Source: DATAOG01 sp963753685 (GTDB lineage: Bacteria > Pseudomonadota > Alphaproteobacteria > Geminicoccales > Geminicoccaceae). Taken from it: DNA of 64,000 nt. Each line of letters starts with the position of its first letter. The stretch's first letter is position 1. The notes below the pieces were generated by a model that did not search any database, was not told where the DNA came from, and saw only the letters and a list, made by a program, of their open reading frames with translations. The position numbers and the translations under genes were made by a program. The stretch is taken from positions 62,001-126,000 of the forward strand of contig CAVWDE010000028.1 of the NCBI GenBank assembly GCA_963753685.1, written 5' to 3'. Below, piece after piece: positions 1 through 9,816 of the stretch.

Positions 1-28
1 ACGCGGCTCGTTCCCACCGGAGGCGCCC

Positions 29-3000
29 ATGCCTGAGCAACCCCGCTCCGAACGCAAGACGCAGAACCGCGTCATCGCCCTGTTCACCGACCCGGCGCGG
101 CCCGACAGCCTCGGCTACCGCTACCTCGGCGAATGGAACAAGCGGGAGAACAACCGCGCCATCGAGACGGCGCTCCTGCGCGACAACCTGACGGCCCGCG
201 GCTACTCCGCCGCGCACATCTCCGCCGCCCTGCAGAAGCTGGAGACCGCCGCCGACTCGACGGGCATCACGCTCTACCAGGCCAACCTGCGCACCTACCA
301 GCTCCTGCGCTACGGCGTGCCGGTGCAGATCGCCGCGGGCCAGGCGCACGAGACGGTGCACCTGATCGACTGGGAGCACCCGGAGAAGAACGACTTCGCG
401 CTGGCCGAGGAGGTGACGCTGAAGGGCGGCTACGAGCGCCGGCCGGACATCGTGCTCTATCTCAACGGCATCGCCATCGCGGTGATCGAGCTCAAGCGCA
501 GCTCGGTGGAGCTGGCCGACGGCGTGCGCCAGCTCATCACCAACCAGGAGGAGATCTTCAACAAGGGCTTCTTCAGCACCGTGCAGCTCGTGCTTGGCGG
601 GCAGCGACTCGCAGGGGCTGCGCTACGGCACCACCGGCACGCCGGAGCAGTTCTTCGTGGAGTGGAAGGACGAGGCGCCGCAGCCGGCGCGGCGCCCGCC
701 GCCGGAGCGCTCCTCGACCGGCCGCTGGCGCAGCTGTGCAACAAGGCCCGGCTGCTCGACCTGATCCGCAACTTCATCATCTTCGACGCCGGCCAGAAGA
801 AGGTGCCGCGACCGCATCAGTTCGTCGGCGTGAAGGCCGCGCAGGAACGCATCGCCAAGCGCGAGGGCGGCGTCATCTGGCACACCCAGGGCAGCGGCAA
901 GAGCATCCTGATGGTGCTGGTCGCCAAGTGGCTGCTGGAGCACGACCCCGAGGCGCGCATCCTCGTCATCACCGACCGCGACGAGCTGGACAAGCAGATC
1001 GAGGGGGTGATGAAGAACGCCGGGGTCATCGGCGCCGAGTCGCCTTCGCCGCGCATCACGTCGCGGGCGGAGTTCGTGGAGAAGCTCGGCGCGGCCACGC
1101 CGCGCCTGCTGTGCGCGCTCATCCACAAGTTCGACGCTGCCGACCTCAAGGGCGAGCCCCCGCCCGTCAGCGGGCGCTTCTACGTGTTCGTGGACGAGTG
1201 CCACCGCACCCAGGGTGGCGACATGAACAAGCAGATGAAGCGCTGGCTGGAGGGCGCGATCTTCATCGGCTTCACCGGCACGCCGCTCCTGCGCAAGGAC
1301 AAGCTGATGACGCGGGACGTCTTCGGCACCTACATCCACACCTACAAGTTCCACGAGGGCGTGGCCGACGGCGTCATCCTGGACCTGAAGTACGAGGCCC
1401 GCGACGTGCCGCAGCGGCTCACCTCGCAGGCCGCCATCGACACAGTGGTTCGAGCAGAAGACCAAGGGCCTCAACAACTTCCAGAAGGCGGTCCTGCGCA
1501 AGCGCTGGGCGACGATGGAGGAGCTGATGAGCGCCGGCGAGCGCAAGCAGCGCATCATCGCCGACATCATCGAGGACTTCAGCCTCAAGCCGCGGCTGAA
1601 CAACGACCGCGGCACGGCGATCCTGGTCGTCGCCTCGATCTACGACGCCTGCCACTACTTCCGGCTGCTGCAGAACACGAGCTTCGGCCCGTACTGCGGG
1701 ATCATCACCTCCTACGAGCCGAACCACAACGCGATCTCGCGCGAGCCCGCCAACAGCGACGAGCGCTACAAGTTCGACACCTACACGCAGCACGTCCTCA
1801 AGAACGGCCAGACCACCAAGCAGTACGAGGACGAGGCCAAGCGCCGCTTCATCGAGGAGCCGGCGAACATGAAGCTGCTGATCGTCGTCAGCAAGCTCCT
1901 GACCGGCTTCGATGCGCCGAGCTGCACCTACATCTACCTCGACAACGAGCTGCGCGACCACAACCTGTTCCAGGCCATCTGCCGCACCAACCGGCTCGAT
2001 GGCGACGACAAGGACTACGGCCACATCGTCGACTTCAAGGAGCTGTTCGGCGACGTGCAGGAGGCGATCGCCGTCTACAGCTCCGACGAGCTGGACACCG
2101 ATCCGGGCAACGGCGGCGACAACAACGTCCACCTCAAGGACTGGCTGGACGAGGGCAAGAAGAAGCTCGACGAGGCCCGCGAGGCGCTGCGCTACCTGTG
2201 CGAGCCGGTGCGCACTGCCGCGCGAGGTGGAGCAGTACCTTCACTACTTCTGCGGCGACGCCGCCAACCCGAACGCGCTGACCGAGACCGAGGCGCTGCG
2301 GGTTTCGTTCTACAAGGCCGTTGCCGTCTTTGTCCGCGCCTTCGCCGCCATCGCGCAGGACCTCGACCGAAGCCGGGTACTCCGACGCCGACGCGGCCGC
2401 GCTGCAGAAGGAGGTCGAGTTCTACGGCGAGATCCGCTCCGCCATCAAGAAGCACTCGGGCGAGGAGCTCGACATCAAGCCCTACGAGGCGGACATGCGC
2501 CACCTCCTCAACACCTACATCCAGGCCGACCCGGCGGCCGACCTGGGCGAGCTGGGCGAGATGTCGCTGACCGAGCTGATCATCGAGACCGGCATCCACG
2601 ACGCCATCGCCAGGAAGCTCAACGAGAAGGGCAAGCTCTCGAGGAACGCCATCGCCGAAGGGATCATCAACAACGTCCGCAAGACCATCATCCGCGACCA
2701 GCTCACCGACCCACGGTTCTACGAGCAGATGTCGAAGCTGCTCGACGACCTCATCAAGCAGAGCCGGGCGGACACCGCGGCCTACGAGGAGTTCCTGCGC
2801 AAGGCCGAGGACCTGGTGAAGCGGCTGGCGGCCAAGCAACCCGACGCTGGCGTGCCTGCAGTCCTGCATGGCAAGCCCGAGGCTGTCGTGCTCTTCAACA
2901 ACCTCGGTTCGATCGCCGCGACGAGCTTTCAGTGCCCGGCCACCGTCGACGACAAGGCTGCGCTGGCCCTGCAGATCGACCTGACCGATGCGCGAGCGCG

Positions 3001-3131
3001 CCCCTGCGGGGTGGAAGGGCGACCAGGCTCGCGAGGCGCAGGTGCTGAACGCGCTGTTCCCACTGCTTGACCGCGACCGCGAGGCCACGCTGGCGCTCTT
3101 CGAAATCATCAAGAACCAGCCGGGGTACTGA
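29..3131 (+). pseudogene. hsdR: Type I restriction enzyme R subunit, multiply frameshifted
   Basis: The R subunit of a type I restriction-modification complex is the ATP-driven translocase that also cuts DNA. Read across frames, the whole protein is present. The nuclease core is near nt 440-500 (RRPDIVLYL then IAVIELKRS, the D...ExK pattern). The helicase motifs follow: Walker A HTQGSGKS near nt 881-904, DECHR near 1192-1206, FTGTP near 1270, LLTGFDAP near 1900 and QAICRTNRL near 1975. The reading frame changes near nt 605 and 710 (a compensating pair), 1444, 2212, 2370 and 2990, so no continuous protein is made from this sequence. The stop overlaps the next start as TGATG. Either a decayed gene or a run of sequencing indels; the conserved protein texture in every piece keeps the second option open. 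No intact hsdM or hsdS is in the window; an hsdM fragment lies at 35.2-36.0 kb. Confidence 0.9.
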
Positions 3132-3849
3132 TGGCTGAGACGATCCAGCTCGGCGAGATCGCCATTGCCGTGACGCGCAAGGACATCAAGCATGTCCACC
3201 TGTCGGTACATCCGCCCGACTGGCCGCGTCACGCTGGTCGCGCCCACGGGAACCCGATCTGGAAGTGGCCCGCGCCTATGCCGTCTCCAAGCTCGGTTGG
3301 ATTCGTGACCAGCAGGCGAAAATGCTGCGACAGGCCCGGGAGACACCACGCCAGTTCGTCGAGCGAGAGAGCCATTACCTCTGGGGGCGGCGCTATCTGC
3401 TATCCGTCGTCGAGAAGGATGCGAAGCCTTCCGTGCGGCTCGATCATCGCACGATCACTCTCACCGTGCGCCCCGGTAGCACGCTGGCGAAGCGTGAAGA
3501 GGTCATGCAGGAGTGGCACAGATCCCTGCTGCATGAAGTAGTGCCTGCGCTTATCCGGAAATGGGAGACGAAGCTCGGGGTGAAGGTTTCCGGCTACTTC
3601 CTCCAGCGCATGAAGACGAAATGGGGCGGCTGCAATCACCGAGCGGCCAATATCCGCCTTAACACCGAACTCGTGAAGAAGCCGAAGGACTTGCTGGAAT
3701 ACGTCGTCGTCCACGAAATGATCCACCTCATCGAACCAACACACAGCGAGCGCTTCCTCGCGCTTATGACGGAGCATTATCCGACGTGGCGGGAAGCTCG
3801 GGCGGAACTCAACGAGCTACCCCTGGCGGCGGAGGCGTGGAGGGAGTGA
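3131..3849 (+). pseudogene. YgjP-type zinc metallopeptidase (M48-like), frameshifted near N-terminus
   Basis: Metal-dependent hydrolase of the YgjP/DUF45 family, which is commonly encoded next to type I restriction genes. The zinc-binding signature VVHEMIHLIEPTHSERF is seen near nt 3705-3755 (HExxH plus a distal H), after a typical KTKWGGC segment near 3618. The start ATG overlaps the hsdR stop (TGATG), so the two were one operon. The first 30 residues are in one frame; the sequence then passes through a second frame (TGRVTLVAPTGT) between about nt 3217 and 3253 before settling in the frame that runs to the stop. The catalytic part from about nt 3265 (GTG) is intact. Function beyond peptidase-like chemistry is not established for the family. 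Confidence 0.8.
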
Positions 3850-3979
3850 CTTACTTTGTGTTGTGGTCGCCTGTTCGACTTGCTTCGGGTGGACCTCATT
3901 TGCCTCCGCCGGCGCCTGCTCGACGTCCCGTTAGCCGAGTCTTTGGAGCCAAGGCGATGAGCCCGCCTGCCATAAGGGG

Positions 3980-4600
3980 ATGAAGGCGATGGACAAGCAA
4001 CCTGCACCAAAGATCACCATCCTCGGCTGGGGCTCTCTGATCTGGGACAAGCGGCCCGAGTTTGACGACAAGCACGGTGAATGGAAGGACGACGGCCCCG
4101 AGTTGCGACTGGAGTTTTCGCGGATATCCGAAACACGCCTGGGCGCACTGACGCTCGTGATCGATCCCGATCACGGTCAGACATGTACGGTCCAGCACGC
4201 GCTCAGCACACGCAGAAACCCCGAGGACGCTATCGCCGATCTGCGCTGCCGCGAAGGAACGATCATGAAGCGCATGGGCTTCTATTTCGCCGACGGCAGC
4301 GGCACGTGTGAGCCGCCTGTTCCCGACTCGATCCCCGCGTGGGCCAAGGCGAAAGAACTCGATGTCGTCGTCTGGACAGGGCTTCCGAGCAACTTCAAGG
4401 AGATGCTCCGCAAGCAAAAACTCAAAAAGGAACTGACCACCTTCTCGGTGGAAAATGCGATAGCCCATATCCAGGGCTTGAACCCGGAGGCCAAAGCCAT
4501 GGCCGCCACGTATGTCTGGCGCGCCCCGGCCTATGTGGACACACCCCTGCGCCGCGCCCTCCAGGCCGCGCCCTGGTTTGCCTCGCCCGAGCCTGAATAA
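3980..4600 (+). CDS. GGCT-like fold protein of unknown function
   Basis: A 206-residue protein whose N-terminus ILGWGSLIWD resembles the substrate-loop signature (YGSL-type) of gamma-glutamylcyclotransferase/ChaC/AIG2-fold proteins. No transmembrane segment or signal peptide is visible, so it is probably cytoplasmic. Two starts are possible: ATG at 3980, or ATG at 3989, which has the better-placed AAGGGG about ten bases upstream. The gene stands alone, 130 bp after the metallopeptidase and on the same strand. The fold assignment rests on the short glycine-rich motif only, so activity on gamma-glutamyl substrates is an inference. Confidence 0.6.
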   Translation: MKAMDKQPAPKITILGWGSLIWDKRPEFDDKHGEWKDDGPELRLEFSRISETRLGALTLVIDPDHGQTCTVQHALSTRRNPEDAIADLRCREGTIMKRMGFYFADGSGTCEPPVPDSIPAWAKAKELDVVVWTGLPSNFKEMLRKQKLKKELTTFSVENAIAHIQGLNPEAKAMAATYVWRAPAYVDTPLRRALQAAPWFASPEPE

Positions 4601-4809
4601 CCGGCATTTCCATGTCCGGTTTGACCAAAGCAGGTTAAGAGATCCGCTCCTTCACGATCATCACGAGTGACGTGCTCGCGCCGCTGCATAGCCGCATGCT
4701 GGTGATCCTCGCCCCCGACACTTGCGCTCCGTCGATCGGGGATGCTTTTCTGCACCGCCACGAGCAATCAATTCCCTCCATTGATCCACTGTGGACGATC
4801 CGATGAGTC
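4601..4809. other. Intergenic, no gene recognised
   Basis: About 200 bp between the GGCT-like gene and the GreA-like relic. Short open frames exist on both strands but none resembles a known protein. Confidence 0.4.
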
Positions 4810-5258
4810 GTGGTGGCTCTGCCGGATCGTCCAATCAGCCCGCATCGCAATCTGGTGACGCGTCGCGGCTTGCGGCTGATCGAGAGCAAGGTTGCTCAGT
4901 ACGAGAGCGATCTGGCGCGCGATCGCCGCAGCCGATCGGGAGGCTCCGGACAGAGCTGCACCGGAGCTGCGCTACTGGACGGCACGGCTCGCCAGCGCGG
5001 AGGTTGCCGAACCGGACCCAGGGGCCGATCATGCGGTGTTCGGAATGGCGGTCACCGTCCTGCGCGAGGACGAGACGGAGGCCACTTTCCGGATCGTCGG
5101 CGAGGATGAGGCCAATCCGTCCGCTGGTCGTGTCCCTGGACGTGCCCCGTCCACCGGCAGGATCGCCTGCACCGCGCCCGTGGCGCAGGCGCTCTTGGGC
5201 AGCCGGCCGGGGGACGTTCGGCAACTTCCGACCGGTGAGGTCGAGGTCCTGTCATCAG
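4810..5258 (+). pseudogene. GreA/GreB-family elongation factor relic
   Basis: Pieces of a transcript-cleavage-factor-like protein are readable in successive frames: RNLVTRRGLRLIESKVAQYE (N-terminal coiled-coil start), then APELRYWTARLASAEV, then VFGMAVTVLREDETEATFRI followed by VGEDEANPSAGR. The last is the typical GreA/GreB C-terminal (FKBP-like) strand pattern with its GEDEA turn. Frame changes near nt 4915 and again near 5130-5150 break the gene. It is followed directly by a relic of the HTH gene on the other strand. Family assignment is fairly firm; the exact subfamily (GreA-like versus Rnk-like) is not. Confidence 0.65.
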
Positions 5259-5267
5259 TGGGACGCC

Positions 5268-5680
5268 TGAAGCGCACGAGTAGCTTTGGGCGACACAACG
5301 TTCACCGCAAGCCTGTCCCGGTGCTCTGCCCAGCTCGCAGGCAGCGGCCGCTCCAGCTGCTCCAGCATGATCGCCTGATGCGTTGCCCCAGCGAGGACCG
5401 CCTCAACGATGTCCGGCGCAAGCAGCGCGAACCGCAGGATACGGCTCACATAGCTCTTGTTGATCTCCTCGGCCTCGGCGATCGTTGCCAGAGAGCTGCA
5501 CTCGCAGGCTCTGCAATCGCCATGCCCGCGCACGCGCCCTGACCAGGGGTGCGTTCCAGCTGTAGCGCCATCGGCCCGATCGCACTGCCGTCGGGCTCAG
5601 CGCCGGCAGTGGAGTTCCCTGGTATCCTGAACGAACCTCCGAGCTTGATCCGCTTCTCTCGCGCTTGCTTCGTTCGTGAT
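5268..5680 (-). pseudogene. Recombinase-associated HTH gene, relic copy A
   Basis: Degraded copy of the HTH gene seen intact at 9424-9816 and 60901-61353. The core reads INKSYVSRILRFALLAPDIV then EAVLAG and LEQLERPLPASW, the same words as the intact genes. Upstream, in shifted frames, DGSAIGP and RARAWRLQ match the N-terminal half (compare DGTAIAP and ALARAWRWQ at 61.2 kb). At least one frameshift and an altered C-terminus make it non-functional. It lies immediately upstream of the NDUFA9-like gene at 5714. Confidence 0.7.
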
Positions 5681-5713
5681 AGACTGGCAGCCGGCACCTC
5701 CGGGGCATCGAGC

Positions 5714-6622
5714 ATGTCCTACATCCAGGTTACCGTGTTTGGCGGTTCGGGCTTTCTGGGTCGTCAGATCGTAAAGCGCCTAGCGGAGGACGGCGCCGCC
5801 GTGCGCGTTGCGGTGCGTCACCCCGAGCGCGCGTCGTTCCTTACCGAGTTTGGCACACCTGGGCTGATCACGACGGTTTGCGCCGACGTTTGGGATGAGG
5901 CGACGGTGGGTCCAGCCGTGGCTGGCTCGGACGCAGTGGTCAATACGGTCGGCCACTATGTCGAGCAGAAAGGGGCGACCTTCGAGGCGATCCATGGGCA
6001 GGGCGCCATGCATGTCGCGCGTGCGTCGGCAACGACTGGAGTCCGGCGGCTGGTCCACATATCGGGTATCGGTGCCGATCCAGGCTCGGAATCACCATAC
6101 GTCCGAGCCCGCGCCATCGGCGAACGCCTGGTGATGGAAGCCTTCCCGGAGGCCACCATCCTCCGCCCGAGCGTCATGTTCGGGCCCGAGGACGCGTTGT
6201 TCAATCAGCTGGCGGCGTTGGCGCGGGTGATGCCGATCTTGCCACTGTTCGGCACCGGCAAGGTCAAATTGCAGCCCGTATACGTGAACGACGTCGCAGA
6301 AGCGGTTGCGCGAGCGCTGGCGACGGAGGCCGCGACCGGCAAGATCTACGAGCTGGGCGGGCCCCGAGCCTACACCTACAAGGCGCTCCTGCAGCTGCTT
6401 CTCCAGCAGCTTGGTCGCAGACGGCTCCTGATGCCGGTTCCATACTTTGTCTGGGAACTTCTGGCTGCAGTGATGGCGCCCCTGCCGCATCGCCCGATCT
6501 CCCGCGACCAGGTCGTGCTGATGAGACGCGACAATGTGGTCGGCCCAAAGGCCTTGTCGTTCGCCGAGCTCGGCCTTGCACCGAGCGCGGTCGAAGACAT
6601 TTTGCCCTCCTATTTGCGGTAG
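5714..6622 (+). CDS. NDUFA9-like NAD(P)-binding epimerase-type protein, copy 1
   Basis: A 302-residue atypical short-chain dehydrogenase/epimerase-fold protein of the complex I NDUFA9-like group. The Rossmann motif VFGGSGFLGRQIVKRL lies at residues 8-23; HISGIGADP and ILRPSVMFGP are the typical second and third signatures; a C-terminal hydrophobic stretch (MPVPYFVWELLAAVMAPLP) may contact membrane. Such proteins bind NADPH; bacterial members are not proven complex I subunits. ATG 5714 is chosen because it begins right before the dinucleotide-binding strand; the 165 bp of open frame upstream is antisense to the HTH relic. A close paralogue is at 56171, also preceded by recombinase-module debris. 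Confidence 0.8.
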   Translation: MSYIQVTVFGGSGFLGRQIVKRLAEDGAAVRVAVRHPERASFLTEFGTPGLITTVCADVWDEATVGPAVAGSDAVVNTVGHYVEQKGATFEAIHGQGAMHVARASATTGVRRLVHISGIGADPGSESPYVRARAIGERLVMEAFPEATILRPSVMFGPEDALFNQLAALARVMPILPLFGTGKVKLQPVYVNDVAEAVARALATEAATGKIYELGGPRAYTYKALLQLLLQQLGRRRLLMPVPYFVWELLAAVMAPLPHRPISRDQVVLMRRDNVVGPKALSFAELGLAPSAVEDILPSYLR

Positions 6623-6824
6623 CCAGCGTTCGTTGTCGCCGCCGCCCGAGTGCGAACGCCTCGACCCTCGACCGTCACTTCGAGGCCGGGAACCCTACTT
6701 CGCCTTCGCCCCGGACACTAGGCGTATGAGATTGGCCGGGCGCTCGAAGGGGACGGCGGCACGTACGATGACGCGGGGCTCGACGGCATTGAGCACCGGT
6801 CTTCCCTGCGGTACTGTTCAGGTG

Positions 6825-7169
6825 ATGTGGGACGAGATCTTCAAACGCTGGATCGATCTGCTCTTCTGGTGGGTGCCAAAGGATGAGGCCAAGCCACCCG
6901 AGGAGGCGAAAGAGCACGCCCCGAGCGCGACCCGACAGAGCCATGAGCCCGATGTGGCGCGGCAAGTCGTTTCTGACGACCTGACGGTCATCAAAGGAAT
7001 CGGTCCAGCCATTCAGGAGAAGCTGCGGGCGCTGGGGATCGCGACGTTCAGCGACCTCGCGAGGGCGGACCCGAAGGCGTTGACGGAGCGGCTCAAGGGG
7101 CCGCAGCCGATCTCGGAGGCGCGGGTCCGCGGCTGGACCGAGGCCGCGCGTCAACGGGCGAAAGCCTGA
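6825..7169 (+). CDS. Small helix-hairpin-helix protein
   Basis: A 114-residue protein with an amphipathic, tryptophan-rich N-terminus (IFKRWIDLLFWWVP, residues 5-18), a charged linker, and a C-terminal helix-hairpin-helix of the DUF4332/SAP-like type: LTVIKGIGPAIQEKLRALGI at about residues 53-72, followed by TFSDLARADPKALTERL. This fold usually binds DNA or acts as a small adaptor. ATG 6825 is preferred over longer open frame upstream, which overlaps the end of the NDUFA9-like gene and has no conserved sequence. No neighbour suggests a pathway. Confidence 0.6.
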   Translation: MWDEIFKRWIDLLFWWVPKDEAKPPEEAKEHAPSATRQSHEPDVARQVVSDDLTVIKGIGPAIQEKLRALGIATFSDLARADPKALTERLKGPQPISEARVRGWTEAARQRAKA

Positions 7170-7181
7170 GCGCGAAAGCGT

Positions 7182-7395
7182 TCAGGCCGGTATCACCCGA
7201 TCCTGAGGATCAGGATTGAGGCGTTCGGTTGCTGCAAACAGCGAGCGCTGCTCTTCCCAGCTTGCTGGAAGCGGCCGCTCCAGCCGCTCCAGCAGCAACG
7301 CCTGATCGGCCCGCCCGGCCAGAATCGCCTCCACGATGACCGGCCCCAGGAGCGCCATCCCCAGGTCCTTGCTTCGGAAAGAGATGCGCTCATGA
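7182..7395 (-). pseudogene. Recombinase-associated HTH gene, relic copy B
   Basis: The C-terminal part of the HTH gene: LLGPVIVEAILAGRADQALL followed by LERLERPLPASWEEQRSLF. The recognition-helix part (SYVSR) is lost upstream, where the sequence degenerates (FRSKDLGMA). The stop falls next to the helix-hairpin-helix gene stop, tail to tail. Confidence 0.65.
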
Positions 7396-7529
7396 TGGCA
7401 GGCAGACCAGTCGGGGGACACCAAATCCCTTGGCCGCGTTCAGCGAATCGCGCACGATAACAAGCCTATCAGCCGACGCAGGAATCGGGGCTCGGTCATG
7501 CACTAACCCAGGTAGTGAGGACGCGGTTG

Positions 7530-8078
7530 ATGGAGATGGAAAAGCCAGGCAATTCGCCACCATGGCACGAGCTCGTGCACGAGGAGCTGAAGCGCGCCGA
7601 TGTCCGCCTCGTAACCTACGTTCCGGACAACGTGCTGTCGCCACTCATTCGCAGCCTGCACGATGACGACCACTTCACAACGTTCTGCACCGCGCGTGAG
7701 GAGGAGGCCGTCGGTATCGTGACGGGGGCCTGGATGGGCGGCATGCTGGGGGTCGTGCTGATGCAGACGAGCGGCTTCGCGACGCTTCCGAACGTGTTGG
7801 CCTCGCTCGCCGTTCCCTACCAGATCCCGCTGCTGATGATCATTTCGGAGCGCGGCACGCTCGGCGAGTTCAACCTCGGCCAGACCATGGTCTGTCGGAC
7901 GATGCGACCGGCGCTCAACTCCCTGGGCATCGAACACCATACGATCCGACGGCTCGACGAGGTCGCCTTCGTCGTCGAGCGGACCATCCGGCAGGCCGTC
8001 ACCGTCCAGGCGCCGGCGGCGCTGATCCTCAATCCGCTGCTCACCGGCGGCAAGACCGAGCCGAGGGCGAGCCACTGA
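7530..8078 (+). CDS. TPP-dependent decarboxylase, PYR-domain subunit (sulfopyruvate/phosphonopyruvate decarboxylase-like)
   Basis: A 182-residue thiamine-pyrophosphate enzyme N-terminal (PYR) domain encoded as a separate subunit, as in sulfopyruvate decarboxylase alpha (ComD). It carries the family pattern VTYVPDNVLSPLI, the cofactor-activating glutamate in AREEEAVGIVTGAWMGG, and VVLMQTSGFATLPNVLASL. The ATG at 7530 has GAGG nine bases upstream; a GTG at 7515 is the alternative. The stop overlaps the start of the partner subunit as TGATG, so translation is coupled. The true substrate (sulfopyruvate, phosphonopyruvate or another 2-oxo acid) cannot be read from the sequence, and no coenzyme M or phosphonate genes are nearby. 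Confidence 0.8.
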   Translation: MEMEKPGNSPPWHELVHEELKRADVRLVTYVPDNVLSPLIRSLHDDDHFTTFCTAREEEAVGIVTGAWMGGMLGVVLMQTSGFATLPNVLASLAVPYQIPLLMIISERGTLGEFNLGQTMVCRTMRPALNSLGIEHHTIRRLDEVAFVVERTIRQAVTVQAPAALILNPLLTGGKTEPRASH

Positions 8079-8704
8079 TGACGATGCCCGGAACCAGCAT
8101 CCACCGGGACGAAGCGAAGGTCATGAGCCGCGCCGACCTGACCGCCCGCTTGGTGGCCAAGCTGCAGGCCGAGGAGGCGATCGTAGCCGGCATCGGCTTC
8201 ACCAATTTCGACCTGTGGAGCGTCGGGCGCCGCCCGCAGAACTTTTACATGCTGGGCAGCATGGGGCTCGCTTTGCCGATCGCGCTCGGTGTGGCGATCG
8301 CCCAGCCGGCGCGCCGGGTGTTCGCCCTCGAGGGCGACGGCTCGCTCCTCATGCAGCTCGGCGTGCTCGGCACGATCGCGAGCCGCCGCCCCAAGAACCT
8401 CGTGATGATCGTTTGGGATAACGGGGCCTACCAGATCACCGGCGGCCAACCGACCGCCACCGCCGAGGCTGTCGACCTCGTCGGGGTCGCCCGCGCCTCC
8501 GGCATTGCCAGCAGCGAGTGGGCGAGGAATGAGGCACACTTCGAAGAGCTGGTCGACGAAGCGCTCGTCGCGGACGCTCCCACGTTCATCGCCGCGCGGG
8601 TGACGGGTGATCGCCCGGCCGCCACGACCCATCGCGATCCGGTGCAGATCCGTGAGAGCTTCATGCGCGGCCTGGGGGTGCGGCGCGATCCTTTCTCGGC
8701 CTGA
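8078..8704 (+). CDS. TPP-dependent decarboxylase, PP-domain subunit (ComE-like)
   Basis: A 208-residue TPP-binding (PP) subunit that pairs with the preceding gene. The diphosphate/magnesium motif is clear: EGDGSLLMQLGVLGTIA ending in VWDNGAYQITGG (GDG...N pattern), preceded by NFYMLGSMGLALPIALGVAI. Decarboxylases of this class form alpha-beta heteromers with the active site at the PYR/PP interface. The start ATG shares its A with the upstream TGA. An in-frame ATG 27 codons later is also possible, but the coupled start is favoured. Confidence 0.8.
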   Translation: MTMPGTSIHRDEAKVMSRADLTARLVAKLQAEEAIVAGIGFTNFDLWSVGRRPQNFYMLGSMGLALPIALGVAIAQPARRVFALEGDGSLLMQLGVLGTIASRRPKNLVMIVWDNGAYQITGGQPTATAEAVDLVGVARASGIASSEWARNEAHFEELVDEALVADAPTFIAARVTGDRPAATTHRDPVQIRESFMRGLGVRRDPFSA

Positions 8705-8737
8705 TCCGGCACGCGCCGTCCTAAAGTCAGGGTAACC

Positions 8738-8818
8738 GTTTCAACTAGCCGAACAGGCGCCGCTGCTCCTTGCAGCTCGCGGCAGCGGCCGCTCCAGCTG
8801 CTCCGGCCTGAACGCGTG
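8738..8818 (-). pseudogene. Recombinase-associated HTH gene, relic copy C (3' end only)
   Basis: About 80 bp matching the last codons of the HTH gene: EQLERPLP followed, after a frame change, by KEQRRLFG and a stop. It lies between the decarboxylase pair and the MucR gene. Confidence 0.5.
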
Positions 8819-8845
8819 TCCCCACTCCCCGCGCCGGCGCTGTCA

Positions 8846-9316
8846 TCATTGCTGACCTTGGTCAGCAGCCTGGGGCTGTGGGGCCGGCTTACGTCCCCGA
8901 CGAGTCGGCTTCTTCGGCCGCCCCAGCCCGGTCGCGAGCGCCACCTCCCGCCGCTGCTGAGCGTAGTTCGGAGCCGTCATCGGGTAATCGGGCTTGAGCC
9001 CGAATCGCTCTCGGTACTCGGCGGGCGACAGCTCGTGCTGGACAGCGAGGTGGCGCTTCAGCATCTTCTGCGGCTTGCCGCAGACGAGGCAGACGAGGTG
9101 ATCCGGGCGGACGGAACGGCGCACGGACACCGCTGGCTCGGACTTCTCCTCCCTCGGCTGCTCCGGCTCGGCGCCGGCCTTGCTGAGCTGGCCGGCCACG
9201 GCGGTGATCAGCCCGGCGAGGTCCGCCATGGCGATCTGGTTGTTCGAGACGTAGGCCGACACGATCTCGGTCGTGATTTTGACCAATGAGATCGGTTCGG
9301 AGCTCTCACTCACCAC
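8846..9316 (-). CDS. MucR/Ros-family zinc-finger transcriptional regulator
   Basis: A 156-residue regulator of the Ros/MucR family, which in alphaproteobacteria binds AT-rich promoter DNA and controls exopolysaccharide, motility and cell-cycle genes. The unusual prokaryotic finger is complete: C76, C79, H89 and H94 (CLVCGKPQKMLKRHLAVQH). It is followed by the conserved LSPAEYRERFGLKPDYPM and YAQQRREVALATGLGR. The C-terminus is a basic, proline-rich tail (PKKPTRRGRKPAPQPQ). The start is GTG at 9316 or 9313. Its target genes cannot be told from here, but a surface-glycan cluster at 26.9-34.2 kb would be a typical client. Confidence 0.9.
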   Translation of the reverse strand: MVSESSEPISLVKITTEIVSAYVSNNQIAMADLAGLITAVAGQLSKAGAEPEQPREEKSEPAVSVRRSVRPDHLVCLVCGKPQKMLKRHLAVQHELSPAEYRERFGLKPDYPMTAPNYAQQRREVALATGLGRPKKPTRRGRKPAPQPQAADQGQQ

Positions 9317-9423
9317 CGTTTCCTCCCGAAGCTTGCACTCCGACCTCTACGCTGGCGGTCCAACGGCCGCAACCTGGCAATTGCATCCAATACCGGCGCT
9401 TGCCGCAACCCCGGGAGGTCCAG

Positions 9424-9816
9424 TCAGCGGAACTGCTCTTTCTGCTTCTCCCACTCGACCGGGAACGGCTTCAGGAGCTGCGGCAGGCCTGGCGCTGGCC
9501 GCCCGTCCAGGATGCGCTCGACAATCTCGGGTGCCAGGAGCGTGAGCCGGAGCACACGGCTGACGTAGCTGCGGCTGATGCGCTCGGCGTCGGCGAGGTC
9601 GGCCAACGTCCCGTACTCGCCGCTCTCGAGCATCCGCTGCCACCTGTAGGCGCGCGCCACGGCCTTGATGAGCGCGTTGTCGATCCTGGGCGGCGGTGCC
9701 CAATCATCACAGCCAGGGGGCGCCACAATAATCTTGCGCCCGCCGCGGCGGCGCCAGGTCATGGGCAGGAACACGGTGATCGTGCTGCCGTCAGGGCTCA
9801 GCTTGATCTCGCTCAC
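9424..9816 (-). CDS. ParB-like HTH protein translationally coupled to serine recombinase (intact copy D)
   Basis: A 130-residue protein with a helix-turn-helix resembling KorB/ParB (RISRSYVSRVLRLTLLAPEI), a preceding ALIKAVARAYRWQRML helix, and a C-terminal LPQLLKPFPVEWEKQKEQF. It begins at a GTG whose TGA-overlap (GTGA) ties it to the end of the serine recombinase gene, so both are made from one message. I infer a DNA-binding accessory role for the recombinase; no characterised homologue is known to me. One of two apparently intact copies in the window (other at 60901-61353); seven decayed copies lie elsewhere. Confidence 0.7.
   Translation of the reverse strand: MSEIKLSPDGSTITVFLPMTWRRRGGRKIIVAPPGCDDWAPPPRIDNALIKAVARAYRWQRMLESGEYGTLADLADAERISRSYVSRVLRLTLLAPEIVERILDGRPAPGLPQLLKPFPVEWEKQKEQFR

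Noticed and set aside
1419..2132. Long minus-strand frames opposite hsdR
   Set aside because: Val/Leu/Asp-rich shadow of the conserved helicase reading frame, without any family resemblance.
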